64,000 bases of DNA. Source: AP-15 sp963799085. GTDB lineage: Bacteria > Pseudomonadota > Alphaproteobacteria > ATCC43930 > CGMCC-115725. Positions within the stretch are counted from its first letter, which is position 1. Every line of letters starts with the position of its first letter. The stretch is from positions 247,083-311,082 of the forward strand of contig CAWCWA010000021.1 in NCBI GenBank assembly GCA_963799085.1, given 5' to 3'. Under the pieces are notes generated by a model. That model did no database searches. It was not told where the DNA came from and saw only the letters and a program-made list of their open reading frames with translations. This document shows positions 17,645 to 26,979 of this stretch, piece by piece. Both the position numbers and the translations under genes were made by a program.

Positions 17645-18771
17645 ATGTCGCCGAACGACAACAATCAAGATTTGACGACTGGGACGAAAACGCGAGAGGG
17701 CGAGGTGGTGGCGCGGTTCGCGATCCGCTTCACCCGGTTTCTCGACGCCAAGGGGAATGCGGTGCGGCCGCTCCCGGATTTCGCCGCCGACCGCGACGAA
17801 CTCGTCAGGCTCTATCGGGCGATGGTGCTGGCGCGCAGCTTCGACGCCAAGGCGGTGGCGCTGCAGCGCACCGGGCGGCTCGGCACCTTCGCGTCGGCCC
17901 TCGGCCAGGAGGCGGTGGCGGTCGGCCTCGCCGCGGCGATGCGGCGCGAGGACGTGCTGGTGCCGAGCTTTCGCGAGCATGGCGCGCAATTGTGGCGCGG
18001 CGTCACGATGACCGAGCTCTTCCTGTTCTGGGGCGGCGACGAGCGCGGCAGCGATTTCGCCGCGGCGCGCGAAGATTTCCCGATCTGCGTGCCGGTCGGA
18101 ACCCATGCGCCGCACGCTGTCGGTGTCGCGATGGCGTTCAAACTGCGAGCACGAAAAGCGGGTCGCGGTCTGCCCGTTCGGCGACGGCGCCACCTCGAAG
18201 GGCGACGTCGCCGAGGCGATGAACATGGCGGGCGTCTGGCGGCTGCCGGTCGTCTTCGTCATCAACAACAACCATTGGGCGATCTCGGTGCCGGTCGCCG
18301 GGCAGACCGCCGCGCAGACGCTGGCGCAAAAGGCGATCGCCGCCGGCTTCTCCGGCGAGCAGGTCGACGGCAACGACGTGATCGCGGTCAAGGACGCGGT
18401 CGGCCGTGCCGTCGAGCGGGCGCGGGCGGGGGGCGGGCCGCATCTGATCGAGGCGCTGAGCTACCGGCTCGGCGACCACACCACGGCCGACGACGCGAGC
18501 CGCTATCGCAGCGACGCCGAGGTCAGCCCGCATTGGGCCGAGGAGCCGATCGCGCGGCTGCGCAACCACCTCGTGGCGTGCGGCTGGTGGGGCAAGGCCG
18601 AGGGAGGAAGGCCTCTTGGCGGAGTGCGCCACAGCCGTCGACCAGGCCGCCGAAGCCTATCTCGCGATCCCGCCGCAGCCCATGGAAACGATCTTCGACT
18701 TCACCTATGCGACATTGCCGCCGGACTTGGCCGAGCAGCGCCGCGCGGCCCTCGCCGCGGCGGAAGGGTGA
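17645..18771 (+). pseudogene. 2-oxoacid dehydrogenase E1 component, alpha subunit, frameshifted
   Basis: The alpha subunit of a thiamine-diphosphate E1 (pyruvate or branched-chain type) is readable across two frameshifts, near 18150 and 18605. Blocks in order are RLYRAMVLARSFDAKAVALQ, ASALGQEAVAVGLAAAM, PSFREHGAQLWRGV, the ThDP motif GDGATSKGDVAEAMN with the INNNHWAI that closes it, and LIEALSYRLGDHTTADD. The last part (ETIFDFTYATLPPDLAEQR) returns in a third frame and ends eight bases before the beta-subunit ATG. Since E1beta and E2 are intact, the frameshifts are suspected sequencing errors. ATG 17645 is the likeliest start. Confidence 0.85.
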
Positions 18772-18778
18772 GGCGGGG

Positions 18779-19759
18779 ATGCCGGAGATCACGCTCGTTC
18801 AGGCGGTCAATCTGGCGCTCGCCCGCGCGATGGCGGAGGATCCGAGCGTCATCGTGCTCGGCGAGGATGTCGCGGCCGAGGGCGGCGTCTTCCGCGCCAC
18901 CGACGGCCTCCTTAAGCGGTTCGGGCCGGAGCGCATCTTCGACACGCCGCTCGCCGAAGCGGGGATTGCCGGCATGTCGGTCGGGCTCGCCGCGCAAGGC
19001 TTTCGCCCGGTCGCCGAGATCCAGTTCACGGGCTTCATCTATCCGGCGATCGACCAACTGGTGAACCACGCCTCGCGCCTGCGCACCCGCACCCGCGGAA
19101 GGCTGACCTGCCCGATGGTCGTGCGCTCGCCCTGCGGCGGCGGCATCCGCGCGATCGAGCACCATTCCGAGAGCCCGGAGGCGATGTTCGCGCATATCCC
19201 GGGGCTGCGCGTCGTGATCCCGTCCTCGCCGGCGCGCGCCTACGGGCTGTTATTGGCGGCGATCCGCGACCCCGACCCGGTCGTGTTTTTCGAGCCGACC
19301 CGCCTCTACCGCGCGGCGCGCGAGGAGGTCGAGGACGACGGCGCGGCGTTGCCGCTCGACCATTCTTTCGTGTTTCGCGAGGGGACCGACGTCACGGTGA
19401 TCGCCTGGGGCGCGATGGTCAGGGAGGCGCTCGCCGCCGCCGACCGGCTCGCCGAGGAGGGCATCGAGGCCGAGATCGTCGATGTCGCGACCTTGAAGCC
19501 GCTCGACGGCGAAGGCCTGCTCGCCTCGGTCGCCAAGACCGGGCGCTGCGTCATCGTCCACGAGGCGCCGCTGACGGGCGGGTTCGGCGGCGAGATCGCC
19601 GCGCGCATCGCCGAGCGCGGGCTCGTCTCGCTCCTGGCGCCGATCGAGCGGGTCGCGGGGTACGACACGGTCATGCCGCTGCCGCGCCTCGAACAGCATT
19701 ACCTGCCGAACGAAGCGCGCATCGCCGCCGCGGCGCGCCGCGCGCTCGCCTATCAGTGA
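18779..19759 (+). CDS. 2-oxoacid dehydrogenase E1 component, beta subunit
   Basis: The 326-residue beta subunit starts MPEITLVQAVNLALARAM and contains VIVLGEDVAAEGGVFRAT, FDTPLAEAGIAGMSVGLA, the EIQFTGFIYPAIDQLVNHAS segment, and the transketolase C-terminal domain with VIVHEAPLTGGFGGEIAA. It pairs with the alpha subunit upstream and with E2 seven bases downstream. Whether the complex acts on pyruvate, branched-chain 2-oxoacids or acetoin cannot be told from motifs alone. The upstream frame is open but belongs to the frameshifted alpha gene. Confidence 0.93.
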   Translation: MPEITLVQAVNLALARAMAEDPSVIVLGEDVAAEGGVFRATDGLLKRFGPERIFDTPLAEAGIAGMSVGLAAQGFRPVAEIQFTGFIYPAIDQLVNHASRLRTRTRGRLTCPMVVRSPCGGGIRAIEHHSESPEAMFAHIPGLRVVIPSSPARAYGLLLAAIRDPDPVVFFEPTRLYRAAREEVEDDGAALPLDHSFVFREGTDVTVIAWGAMVREALAAADRLAEEGIEAEIVDVATLKPLDGEGLLASVAKTGRCVIVHEAPLTGGFGGEIAARIAERGLVSLLAPIERVAGYDTVMPLPRLEQHYLPNEARIAAAARRALAYQ

Positions 19760-19765
19760 GGCGTG

Positions 19766-20866
19766 ATGTCGACCTTTGTACTTCCGGATCTGGGCGAGGG
19801 ACTGCAGGAGGCAGAACTCGTCACATGGCATGTCGGCGAGGGCGACCATGTCGTGGCCGACCAGCCGCTCGTCTCGGTCGAGACCGAAAAGGCCGTCGTC
19901 GAGGTGCCCTCGCCGCAATCGGGCCGCATCGCGCGGCTCTTCGCGAAGCCCGGCGACCGGGTCAAGGTGGGGGCGCCGCTCGTCGAGTTCGACGAGGCGG
20001 CGCGCGCCGACACCGGCACCGTCGTCGGCGAACTGGCGCCGGCAGCGGCAGCGCCACAGCCGCGGCCGGCGGAAGTGCCCGCAGGCGGGGCCGCGGTCAG
20101 GGCGGCGCCGGCGGTGCGCGCCTTGGCGCAACGGCTTGGCGTCGATCTGAAGATCGTCTCGCCGAGCGGTCCCGGCGGGGCCGTAACGAGCGCGGATGTC
20201 GAACGCGCCGCCCGCTCGCTGACCGAGGCGGGCCCGGCCGAGCCGCTTTCGGGCGTGCGCCGGGCAATGGCGGTCAACATGGCCCGCTCGCATGCCGAGA
20301 TCGTGCCGGCGACGGTCAGCGACGAGGCCGACATCGACGCCTGGCCACCCGGCGCCGACGTGACGATCCGCCTGATCCGCGCGATCGTCGCCGCCTGCGC
20401 CAAGGTCCCCGACCTCAACGCCTGGTATGACGGGCGCGCGATGGAGCGGCGGCTCGTCAAGGAGATCAATCTCGGGCTCGCGGTCGACACCGGCGACGGG
20501 CTTTTCGTGCCGGTGTTGCGCAATGTGGGCGCGCGCGATCCGGCCGACCTGCGGCGCGGCATCGAGGCGATGAAGCGCGATGTGGAGGCGCGGTCGGTGC
20601 CGCTCGCCGAATTGCGCGGGCAGACGATCACCTTGTCGAATTTCGGCATGTTCGGCGGCCGTTTCGCCTCGCTCGTCATCGTGCCGCCGCAGGTGGCGAT
20701 CCTCGGCGCCGGCCGCATCATGCCGCGCGCCGTCGCGGCCGAGGGGCGGCTCGTCGCTCACCGTCTCCTGCCGTTGTCGCTGACCTTCGACCACCGCGCC
20801 GTCACCGGCGGCGAGGCCGCGCGCTTTCTGAAGGCGGCGATCGACGACCTCGAAAAGCCGGAGTAA
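19766..20866 (+). CDS. 2-oxoacid dehydrogenase E2 (dihydrolipoamide acyltransferase)
   Basis: The 366-residue E2 has one lipoyl domain (1-76) with lipoylation lysine in VETEKAVVEVPS, a Pro/Ala linker, an E3/E1-binding domain (about 112-150, VRALAQRLGVDLKIV), and a short catalytic domain. The usual active-site DHRxxDG reads DHRAVTGG, keeping His but replacing Asp by Thr; similar variants exist in some E2 lineages. E3 (lipoamide dehydrogenase) is absent from the window. ATG 19766 is preferred over the adjacent GTG at 19763. The operon order E1alpha-E1beta-E2 is standard. Confidence 0.93.
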   Translation: MSTFVLPDLGEGLQEAELVTWHVGEGDHVVADQPLVSVETEKAVVEVPSPQSGRIARLFAKPGDRVKVGAPLVEFDEAARADTGTVVGELAPAAAAPQPRPAEVPAGGAAVRAAPAVRALAQRLGVDLKIVSPSGPGGAVTSADVERAARSLTEAGPAEPLSGVRRAMAVNMARSHAEIVPATVSDEADIDAWPPGADVTIRLIRAIVAACAKVPDLNAWYDGRAMERRLVKEINLGLAVDTGDGLFVPVLRNVGARDPADLRRGIEAMKRDVEARSVPLAELRGQTITLSNFGMFGGRFASLVIVPPQVAILGAGRIMPRAVAAEGRLVAHRLLPLSLTFDHRAVTGGEAARFLKAAIDDLEKPE

Positions 20867-20876
20867 TCGGCGGCCG

Positions 20877-20954
20877 ATGCCGCTCCTGCGGTTTCTGTTC
20901 AACCTGGCATGGATCATCACCGGCGGGGTGTGGATGGCGGCGGCGTGGCTCTGA
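20877..20954 (+). pseudogene. YccF-type membrane protein fragment
   Basis: A 25-residue frame directly after E2 reads MPLLRFLFNLAWIITGGVW and ends MAAAWL-stop. It resembles the N-terminal membrane hairpin of YccF-domain proteins, normally more than 100 residues. One missing base would extend it by LIAKRRRLF, after which similarity ends. A possible YccF-like tail (LLGKT) lies at about 21001-21020, so this may be an internally deleted gene. The assignment rests on a short match. Confidence 0.4.
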
Positions 20955-21145
20955 TCGCCAAACGGCGCAGGCTGTTCTTTCCGTTACGGACACCCGTTCT
21001 AGCTGCTCGGCAAGACCAATCACGTTTGCCAAAACGGCGGGTTCGAACCCCGCTGTGCCCCGGGGCCGTGCGACGCTGCTGTTGCCCAAGCTACCCGGAG
21101 AGACGATCATCGGGGGAAACTCTGAAAAATGCGGGATTGAATGCC

Positions 21146-22684
21146 ATGCCCGTTGAGATGACCGAGAAGCAGGCTGTGAATAGGGGAGAGTTGAGTCGGA
21201 TCGAGACCGGCTCGCCGGGAGAAGGCGTCTCGGTTGAGCACGAAACCGACTCCCCTTCGCCGCTGGCTCGTCAATCTACGCGGAGGCGAAGATTGTTGTT
21301 GGGCGTGCTTGGCGCCCTCATTCTAGCAGTCGTCGGCGTATTCGGCATTCCCTGGATCCGACTGGCTTTCAACACGGTTTCGACGGATGACGCATACGTC
21401 AACGGCCATGTGACATTCGTTGCTCCCCGCGTCAGCCGGCCAGATTTCCCGGGTTCTGGTGGATGACAACAACCGCGTGCACAAAGGGCGAGCTTCTCGC
21501 CGAACTGGACAAGGAGCCATATCAGGATCGCGGTTGCTCGCAGAAAAAAGCGGCGGTCGATACCGCAGCCGCGAACCTGCGGGCGGCTAAGCCACGGTAC
21601 GGGATATCGAAGCACAAGCACGGGCCCGGCGCTGGGGATTGCAGAACGCCGTACAGGATGTCGACAACAAAATCGCGCTGTTGCATGCTCGGGTAGCCGC
21701 TCTCGACAAGAGCAAGGCCGAGTTGACGCTCGCACAAGCCGACTTCTATCGGGCCCAACGGTTGCTGGGGAGCCGCGGCCGAGAGCCGTCAGGAGTTCGA
21801 TCGGGCGCAAAGAGCCTTATCTACCGCCAGCGCACAAGTCACCGAATCGCTGGCCGAAGTTTACCAGGTTCGAGCCTCTTTGGGACTGCCAGCGCAACCC
21901 GATGGCGGCAAAGGTCTTGACCAAGTCCCGCCCGATCTCGATCAGACCTTTTCTTCTGTCCTCGCGGCGCAGGCGGACCTGATTCAGACGTGCGGCTCAG
22001 CTGGGTGTGGTCCATTCATACGAGCAGACCCCAAAGCAGATGCTCGAGGAGTTCGAAAAACAGGGGGACATCGACCGCACTTTCGCCCAGCTCACAGACG
22101 GAGGCTCCGGCCGTCAAGCAGGCCGAGGCCAAACTCGAATTCGCCAAACGGGAACTCGCTCAGGCGGAGCTGAATCTTCAATATTGTGACATCGTCGCGG
22201 AGATTGACGGCGTCGTCACCCGTCGGAACCTCAATCCGGGCGATTACGTTCAAGTCGGACAGAATTTGATGGCGATCCGCTCCCTCCGCGAGATTTGGGT
22301 CGACGCGAACTTCAAGGAGACGCAACTACGACGATTTACGCATCGGCCAGCCTGTCGATCTCTATGTCGACATGTATGGCGGCCGGCACGTGTTCAAGGG
22401 CCGGGTCTCCGGCTTTACGATGGGGACCGGATCGACGCTGGCGTTGCTGCCGGCGCAGAATGCGACCGGTAACTTCGTCAAAGTGGTCCAGCGGCTGCCG
22501 GTCCGGATCGATCTCGAAGGATACGACCCCGACAAAGACACCCTGTTCATCGGCACGTCCGTTGTCCCCTACGTCTACATCAACAAGCCGCCGACCGGGC
22601 CCGATGCCGGGAAGTTTCTCCAAACCGTATCTGCCTCAAACCCAAGCCATCGGTTCTGCCCGGGGGTTCGCTCGGCGCCGACAA
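21146..22684 (+). pseudogene. EmrA/HlyD-type adaptor of an MFS efflux pump, multiply frameshifted
   Basis: Pieces in all three frames assemble into an EmrA-like membrane fusion protein: a membrane segment in LLLGVLGALILAVVGVFGIPW, VSTDDAYVNGHVTFVAPRVS, then KGELLAELDKEPYQ, a coiled-coil part (VDNKIALLHARVAALDKSKA), AEAKLEFAKRELAQAELNLQ, GVVTRRNLNPGDYVQVGQNL, REIWVDANFKETQLR, and PVDLYVDMYGGRHVFKGRV. At least five frameshifts are needed, more than in any neighbour of similar length. GC content is lower than in the flanking operons. It immediately precedes the EmrB-like gene, as in emrAB operons. Either a decaying acquired gene or a badly sequenced stretch. Confidence 0.8.
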
Positions 22685-24297
22685 ATGACGGTCGCGGCAC
22701 TTTCGTCCCCGAGATCCACTGCAGCAGGCAATCCCTGGCTGGTGGCCGCCGTCGTCGTGGTGCCGACTTTCATGGAGGTGCTCGACACCACGATCGCGCT
22801 GGTCGCGTTGCGCTATATCGCCGGTGGACTGTCGGCGACCGTCGATGACGGCGAGTGGGTTATCACCAGTTACCTTGCCGCCAATGCCGATCATCCTGCC
22901 GATCACCGGTTGGCTGAGCGCGCATCTCGGTCGCCGCAACTACTTTCTGCGTCGATCGCGATATTCACCCTAGCTTCTGGGTTGTGCGGCCTCGCCGGCA
23001 GTCTCGGTCAGCTCATCCTGTTTCGCGTGATCCAAGGCCTGGCGGGCGGCGGTCTACAGCCGAGCAGTCAGGGCGTATTGCTTGACGCCTTTCCGCGAGA
23101 AAAGCAGGGCATGGCGATGACGCTATTTGGCTTCGCTGCCCTGATTGCGCCGATCGTCGGCCCAACCCTGGGCGGCTGGATAACGGACTCCTACTCGTGG
23201 CGCTGGATCTTTTGGATCAACGTGCCGGTCGGTCTCCTGGCGTTCGCCGGTTGTTACGCCCTGCTTCGCGACCCGGACTATCTCGTCGCCCAGCGCATGG
23301 AGTTGCGGAAGCAGCCGTTCCATTTTGACTCGATCGGTTTGTCCCTGCTCGTCATCGTCATGGTCAGCTTGGGAGGTGATGCTGAGCAAGGGCCAGGAAT
23401 GGGACTGGCTGGGTGATCCATTTTGGCGTGTCCAGACGCTGGCCATTTTGTTTACGTTGGGTTTGGTTGCACTCGTCTTTTGGGAATTGCGTCACCGCAA
23501 CCCGGTGGTCAATTTCCGACCATTGCGCGAACGCAATTTCGCGGCCTGCTGCATCATCATCTTTTGCGCTTACCTTGCGCTCTTTGCGGCGACCAAGTCG
23601 TTGCTCGGTCTGCTGCAATCCCTGTTTGGTTACGATGCGCTGAGCACTGGACTGGTTATGTCGCCCGAGGGGCATCTTTGCGGTGATGGCGATGCCGATT
23701 GTCGCGCGCCTGATCGGCCTGAGAATGGATGCTCGCTGGCTGATCGGTGCGGGCCTGCTGCTCATGACCGCCGGGAATTATTGGATGTCCCAAGCCAACC
23801 TCGACATCAGCCCGGGCCAGGCCGTCTGGCCTCGCGTGCTCGTGGTCGCGGGACTGGCGGTGTGCTTTGCGCCCGCAAATGTGGCCGCTTACCTCTATAC
23901 GCCAATGGAGTTGCGTGGTGCCGCTGTCGGCTTACTGAGTCTCCTGCGCAACGAGGGAGGCAGCGTCGGGGTGTCGTTGGCTCAGACCTTCCAGGAGCGG
24001 CGTGATCAATTCCACACGCTGCGGCTTGGCGAGTATCTCGATCCCTTCAACGCGGCCGCTCACTCCTTCATCGCGCACGCGCAGGCGTTTTTTCTCCAGC
24101 GGATGTCCGATCCTGTGGCAGCGCATCAACTAGGCCTGCAGGAGCTCGAAAATCTGCGCCAGCAGCAGGCATCTGCGCTCGCCTATTTCGACTGCTTTTG
24201 GATGGTCGCCGTGTTGACCTTTGCGGTCGCGTTTCTGGTATTGGTTATGAAACGTTCTGTAGCTGAGAAGGGCGCCCGCGCGGCCCGGAGCGAGTAA
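22685..24297 (+). pseudogene. EmrB-type MFS (DHA2) drug transporter, frameshifted
   Basis: Readable pieces form a 14-segment DHA2 exporter: FMEVLDTTIALVALRYIAGG (motif in the first membrane segment), LILFRVIQGLAGGGLQPSSQ, APIVGPTLGGWITDSYSWRW, IFWINVPVGLLAFAGCYALL, then LFAATKSLLGLLQSLFGYDA and a long C-terminal part RLIGLRMDARWLIGAGLLLM. Frameshifts lie near 22880, 23385 and 23670. The ATG at 22685 starts within one base of the end of the adaptor gene, the usual emrAB arrangement. Substrates of such pumps are hydrophobic toxicants; none can be inferred. Confidence 0.82.
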
Positions 24298-24423
24298 CTG
24301 CCGTTCGGCAAGGCCAACCGCGGCCGACGGCTGCGAGGCATACGATACTGATCTCGGAGACCCATGTCCCCGACGCTGTCAGCTTCCGCAAAGTGGCGCG
24401 GGTTCGCCTTCGCTTCTTCCAGT

Positions 24424-25476
24424 TCAAAAAGAGGCGGCGCTGGAGCTCAGCTCGCGGCGCACGATCGCCGCACCCTCGGCGAGCGCCTTCAGTTTGGCGA
24501 AGGCGAGGCTCCGGGGGATGTATTTCATGCCGCAATCGGGGGCCGGGATCAGGCGCTCGGGCGGAACGTGTTCGAGTGCCGCGCGGATGCGGGCGGCGAC
24601 CGTTTGCGGCGTCTCAGGATTTGGGTCGCCCATGCTGATGACGCCGAAGATCACCTGCTTGTCGCCGAGCCCGTCGAGGTCGGCGAGATCGAGACCGGGT
24701 TGCGCCGCCTCGATCGAGATCTGTTGCGCGACGGTGGCGGTCAGTTCCGAGAGGAACGCATAGCGGTTGGGCTTGTCGCGCGCAACATAGGCGTAGCCGA
24801 AGCAGAGATGGAGCGCTGTCGGGCCGGGGATGCCGTCGAGAGCGCGGTTGATCGCCGGCAGCGCCAAGCGCCGCGCCTCCTCGGGCCGCGCCTGCATCCA
24901 CGGCTCGTCGAGCTGGATCACATCGGCGCCGGCCGCCTTCAGGTCGCGGATCTCGGCGTTGACCGCGGCGGCGTAATCCATGACGAGCTCCTCCTCGTCC
25001 TGGTAGAAATCGTTCTGCGCCTGGCGCGACATCGTGAACGGGCCGGGAAGCGTGATCTTGATCGTGCGCTCGGTGTTGTGGCGCAGGAACTCGACGTCGC
25101 GCACTTCGACCGGTCGAAGCCGGCGGATCGGGCCGACGATGCGGGGGACAACGACCGTACCACTCGACCGCCCGCGCACTTCTGCGGGATGGTCAAGATC
25201 GACGCCGGAAAGGGCGGTCGCGAAGCGGTTCGAATAGCTCTCGCGGCGGATTTCGCCGTCGGTGATGATGTCGATCCCGGCGCGCTCCATGTCGCGGATC
25301 GCCAAGACCGTCGCGTCGTCCTGCGCCGCTTGGAGCAGGGGTTCCGGCACCCGCCACAATTCCTGCGCCCGGATGCGCGCCGGCGGCAGGTGGGTGAGCT
25401 TGTCGCGGTCGATCAGCCAATCGGGCTGCGGATAGCTGCCGACAACGGTGGTCGGCAGCAGGATCTCGGTCGTCAT
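24424..25476 (-). CDS. MetE C-terminal-like (cobalamin-independent methionine synthase family) protein
   Basis: The 350-residue protein corresponds to the C-terminal catalytic barrel of MetE without the N-terminal half. It starts MTTEILLPTTVVGSYPQPDW and carries ERAGIDIITDGEIRRESYSN, LPGPFTMSRQAQNDFY, VIQLDEPWMQ, and the zinc ligands in LHLCFGYAY (His-x-Cys) and PAPDCGMKY (Cys). Zinc-dependent thiol alkyl transfer is the family chemistry; stand-alone members act on diverse methyl or alkyl donors. It is divergent from the MFS gene at 25703. A second homologue lies at 61258, also beside an MFS gene. Confidence 0.88.
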   Translation of the reverse strand: MTTEILLPTTVVGSYPQPDWLIDRDKLTHLPPARIRAQELWRVPEPLLQAAQDDATVLAIRDMERAGIDIITDGEIRRESYSNRFATALSGVDLDHPAEVRGRSSGTVVVPRIVGPIRRLRPVEVRDVEFLRHNTERTIKITLPGPFTMSRQAQNDFYQDEEELVMDYAAAVNAEIRDLKAAGADVIQLDEPWMQARPEEARRLALPAINRALDGIPGPTALHLCFGYAYVARDKPNRYAFLSELTATVAQQISIEAAQPGLDLADLDGLGDKQVIFGVISMGDPNPETPQTVAARIRAALEHVPPERLIPAPDCGMKYIPRSLAFAKLKALAEGAAIVRRELSSSAASF

Positions 25477-25643
25477 CGCGGTCCTCCGCGTTGCGCGGCG
25501 AGACAGATCGGGGTCATGCTGCCCATCCTTTCGTTTAATCGGCGCCGATCACTATAGCGCACCGGATCCAGCGCCGCGCGGGGGTTTCCCTTCCCGGCCC
25601 GGCCCCGCATAGTCGCGACGTTTTGCCGAACGGAGGAAACGAC

Positions 25644-25706
25644 ATGGCCGACGGCTTGCGCATCGCCGCCGAGGTGCTGAAAGAGGAGGACGCCAAGACG
25701 CGGTGA
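25644..25706 (+). CDS. Twenty-residue upstream peptide coupled to MFS gene
   Basis: The peptide MADGLRIAAEVLKEEDAKTR begins at an ATG with a strong CGGAGGAAAC site and ends with a TGA that overlaps the GTG start of the MFS gene. The MFS gene itself has no separate good ribosome site, so this may be a coupling leader or the remnant of a longer gene. No family is recognised. Confidence 0.35.
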   Translation: MADGLRIAAEVLKEEDAKTR

Positions 25707-26890
25707 TCCGGTTTCCGGCGACGCGCAAGACGCTGACCGTCGCCGTCATAGGCGCGACCCAGACGCTCGCCTGGGGGTCGAGCTATTACCTGCCGGCGAT
25801 CCTGGCCGACCCGATCGCGGAGGGGCTCGGCGTGTCGCGCGCCTGGTTCTTCGGCTGCTTTTCGGCGGCACTGCTGCTCTCGGCCGTGCTCGGCCCGATG
25901 ATCGGCAGGGCGATCGACCGAGGCGGCGGGCGCGAGGTGTTGGGGTTGTCGAACATCGTGCTGGCGGCGGGTCTCGTATGGCTGGGCCTTGCCGGCGGCC
26001 CGGCATCGCTCGCCGGCGCCTGGATCCTGCTCGGAATCGGCATGGCGCTCGGGCTCTATGACCCGGCCTTCGCCACCTTGACAGCGATCTATGGCCGCGA
26101 GGCGCGCAGTGCGATTACCGGCATCACGCTGATCGCCGGGTTCGCCAGCACGGTCGGCTGGCCGCTTTCGGCCTTTCTCAATGACGCTTTCGGCTGGCGC
26201 GGGGCGTGCTTCGGGTGGGCGGCTCTCAATCTCTTTCTCTGTCTGCCGGCCAATCTGATGCTGCTCCCAAGGCCGAAATCGGCGACAGCGTCCCCGACCA
26301 CGGCGAAGACGACGGAGCCGGGGCCGGCGAACGGCATCGTCATCCTCGCCTTCGTCTTTGGCGCGGTCGGGTTCGTGACCGGGGCGATGGCGGCGCATCT
26401 GCCGCATCTCCTGGAACTGGCGGGCGCCTCGGCGACGGCGGCGATCGCCGCATCGGCTTTGATGGGGCCGGCGCAGGTCGCGGCGCGGATGGTCGAGTTC
26501 AGCGTATTGAGGCGAATGCACCCGCTGGTCTCGACCAGGATCGCGCTCTTGATGCATCCGCTGGGCGCCGCGGTTCTGGGCATCTTCGGCGGGCCGGCGG
26601 CGGCGGTCTTCGCCCTGCTGCACGGCGCCGGCAACGGGCTGTTGACAATCTCGCGCGGGACCTTGCCATTGGCGCTTTACGGCCCCGTTGGCTACGGGCT
26701 GCGCACCGGCGTCATCGCCGCTCCGGCGCGGGTGACGACGGCCCTGGCGCCGCTTCTGTTCGGCCTCCTGATGAGCCGGATGGGACTTGCCGCACTTGTG
26801 GTCTCGGCCGGGGTCGGGCTAACGGCGTTGGCCGCCCTCGCCCTCTTGCGGGTTGAGCCCGACGCCGCGGCCGCCTCAGTCGGCGAATGA
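25703..26890 (+). CDS. MFS transporter
   Basis: The 395-residue protein has 12 hydrophobic segments in two sets with a charged, Pro/Thr/Ala-rich loop around residues 195-208. It begins MIRFPATRKTLTVAVIGATQ; the first half shows FGCFSAALLLSAVLGPMIGRAIDRGGG, the usual MFS loop 2-3 region, and YDPAFATLTAIYGREARSAITGI. The GTG start at 25703 overlaps a short upstream peptide. Divergent transcription with the MetE-like gene suggests it carries a related metabolite. No substrate can be assigned. Confidence 0.88.
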   Translation: MIRFPATRKTLTVAVIGATQTLAWGSSYYLPAILADPIAEGLGVSRAWFFGCFSAALLLSAVLGPMIGRAIDRGGGREVLGLSNIVLAAGLVWLGLAGGPASLAGAWILLGIGMALGLYDPAFATLTAIYGREARSAITGITLIAGFASTVGWPLSAFLNDAFGWRGACFGWAALNLFLCLPANLMLLPRPKSATASPTTAKTTEPGPANGIVILAFVFGAVGFVTGAMAAHLPHLLELAGASATAAIAASALMGPAQVAARMVEFSVLRRMHPLVSTRIALLMHPLGAAVLGIFGGPAAAVFALLHGAGNGLLTISRGTLPLALYGPVGYGLRTGVIAAPARVTTALAPLLFGLLMSRMGLAALVVSAGVGLTALAALALLRVEPDAAAASVGE

Positions 26891-26979
26891 CAGAGGCTAG
26901 TCGCGCGCCAAACCTTGAAAGCGCAAATGGGCCGCCTGACCATCGCGGCGGTGCGCGAAGACGCTGCCTCCCGGAGCGT

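Noticed and set aside
21030..21065. tRNA T-arm-like sequence (GGGTTCGAACCCC)
   Set aside because: No acceptor, D or anticodon arms can be built around it on either strand.
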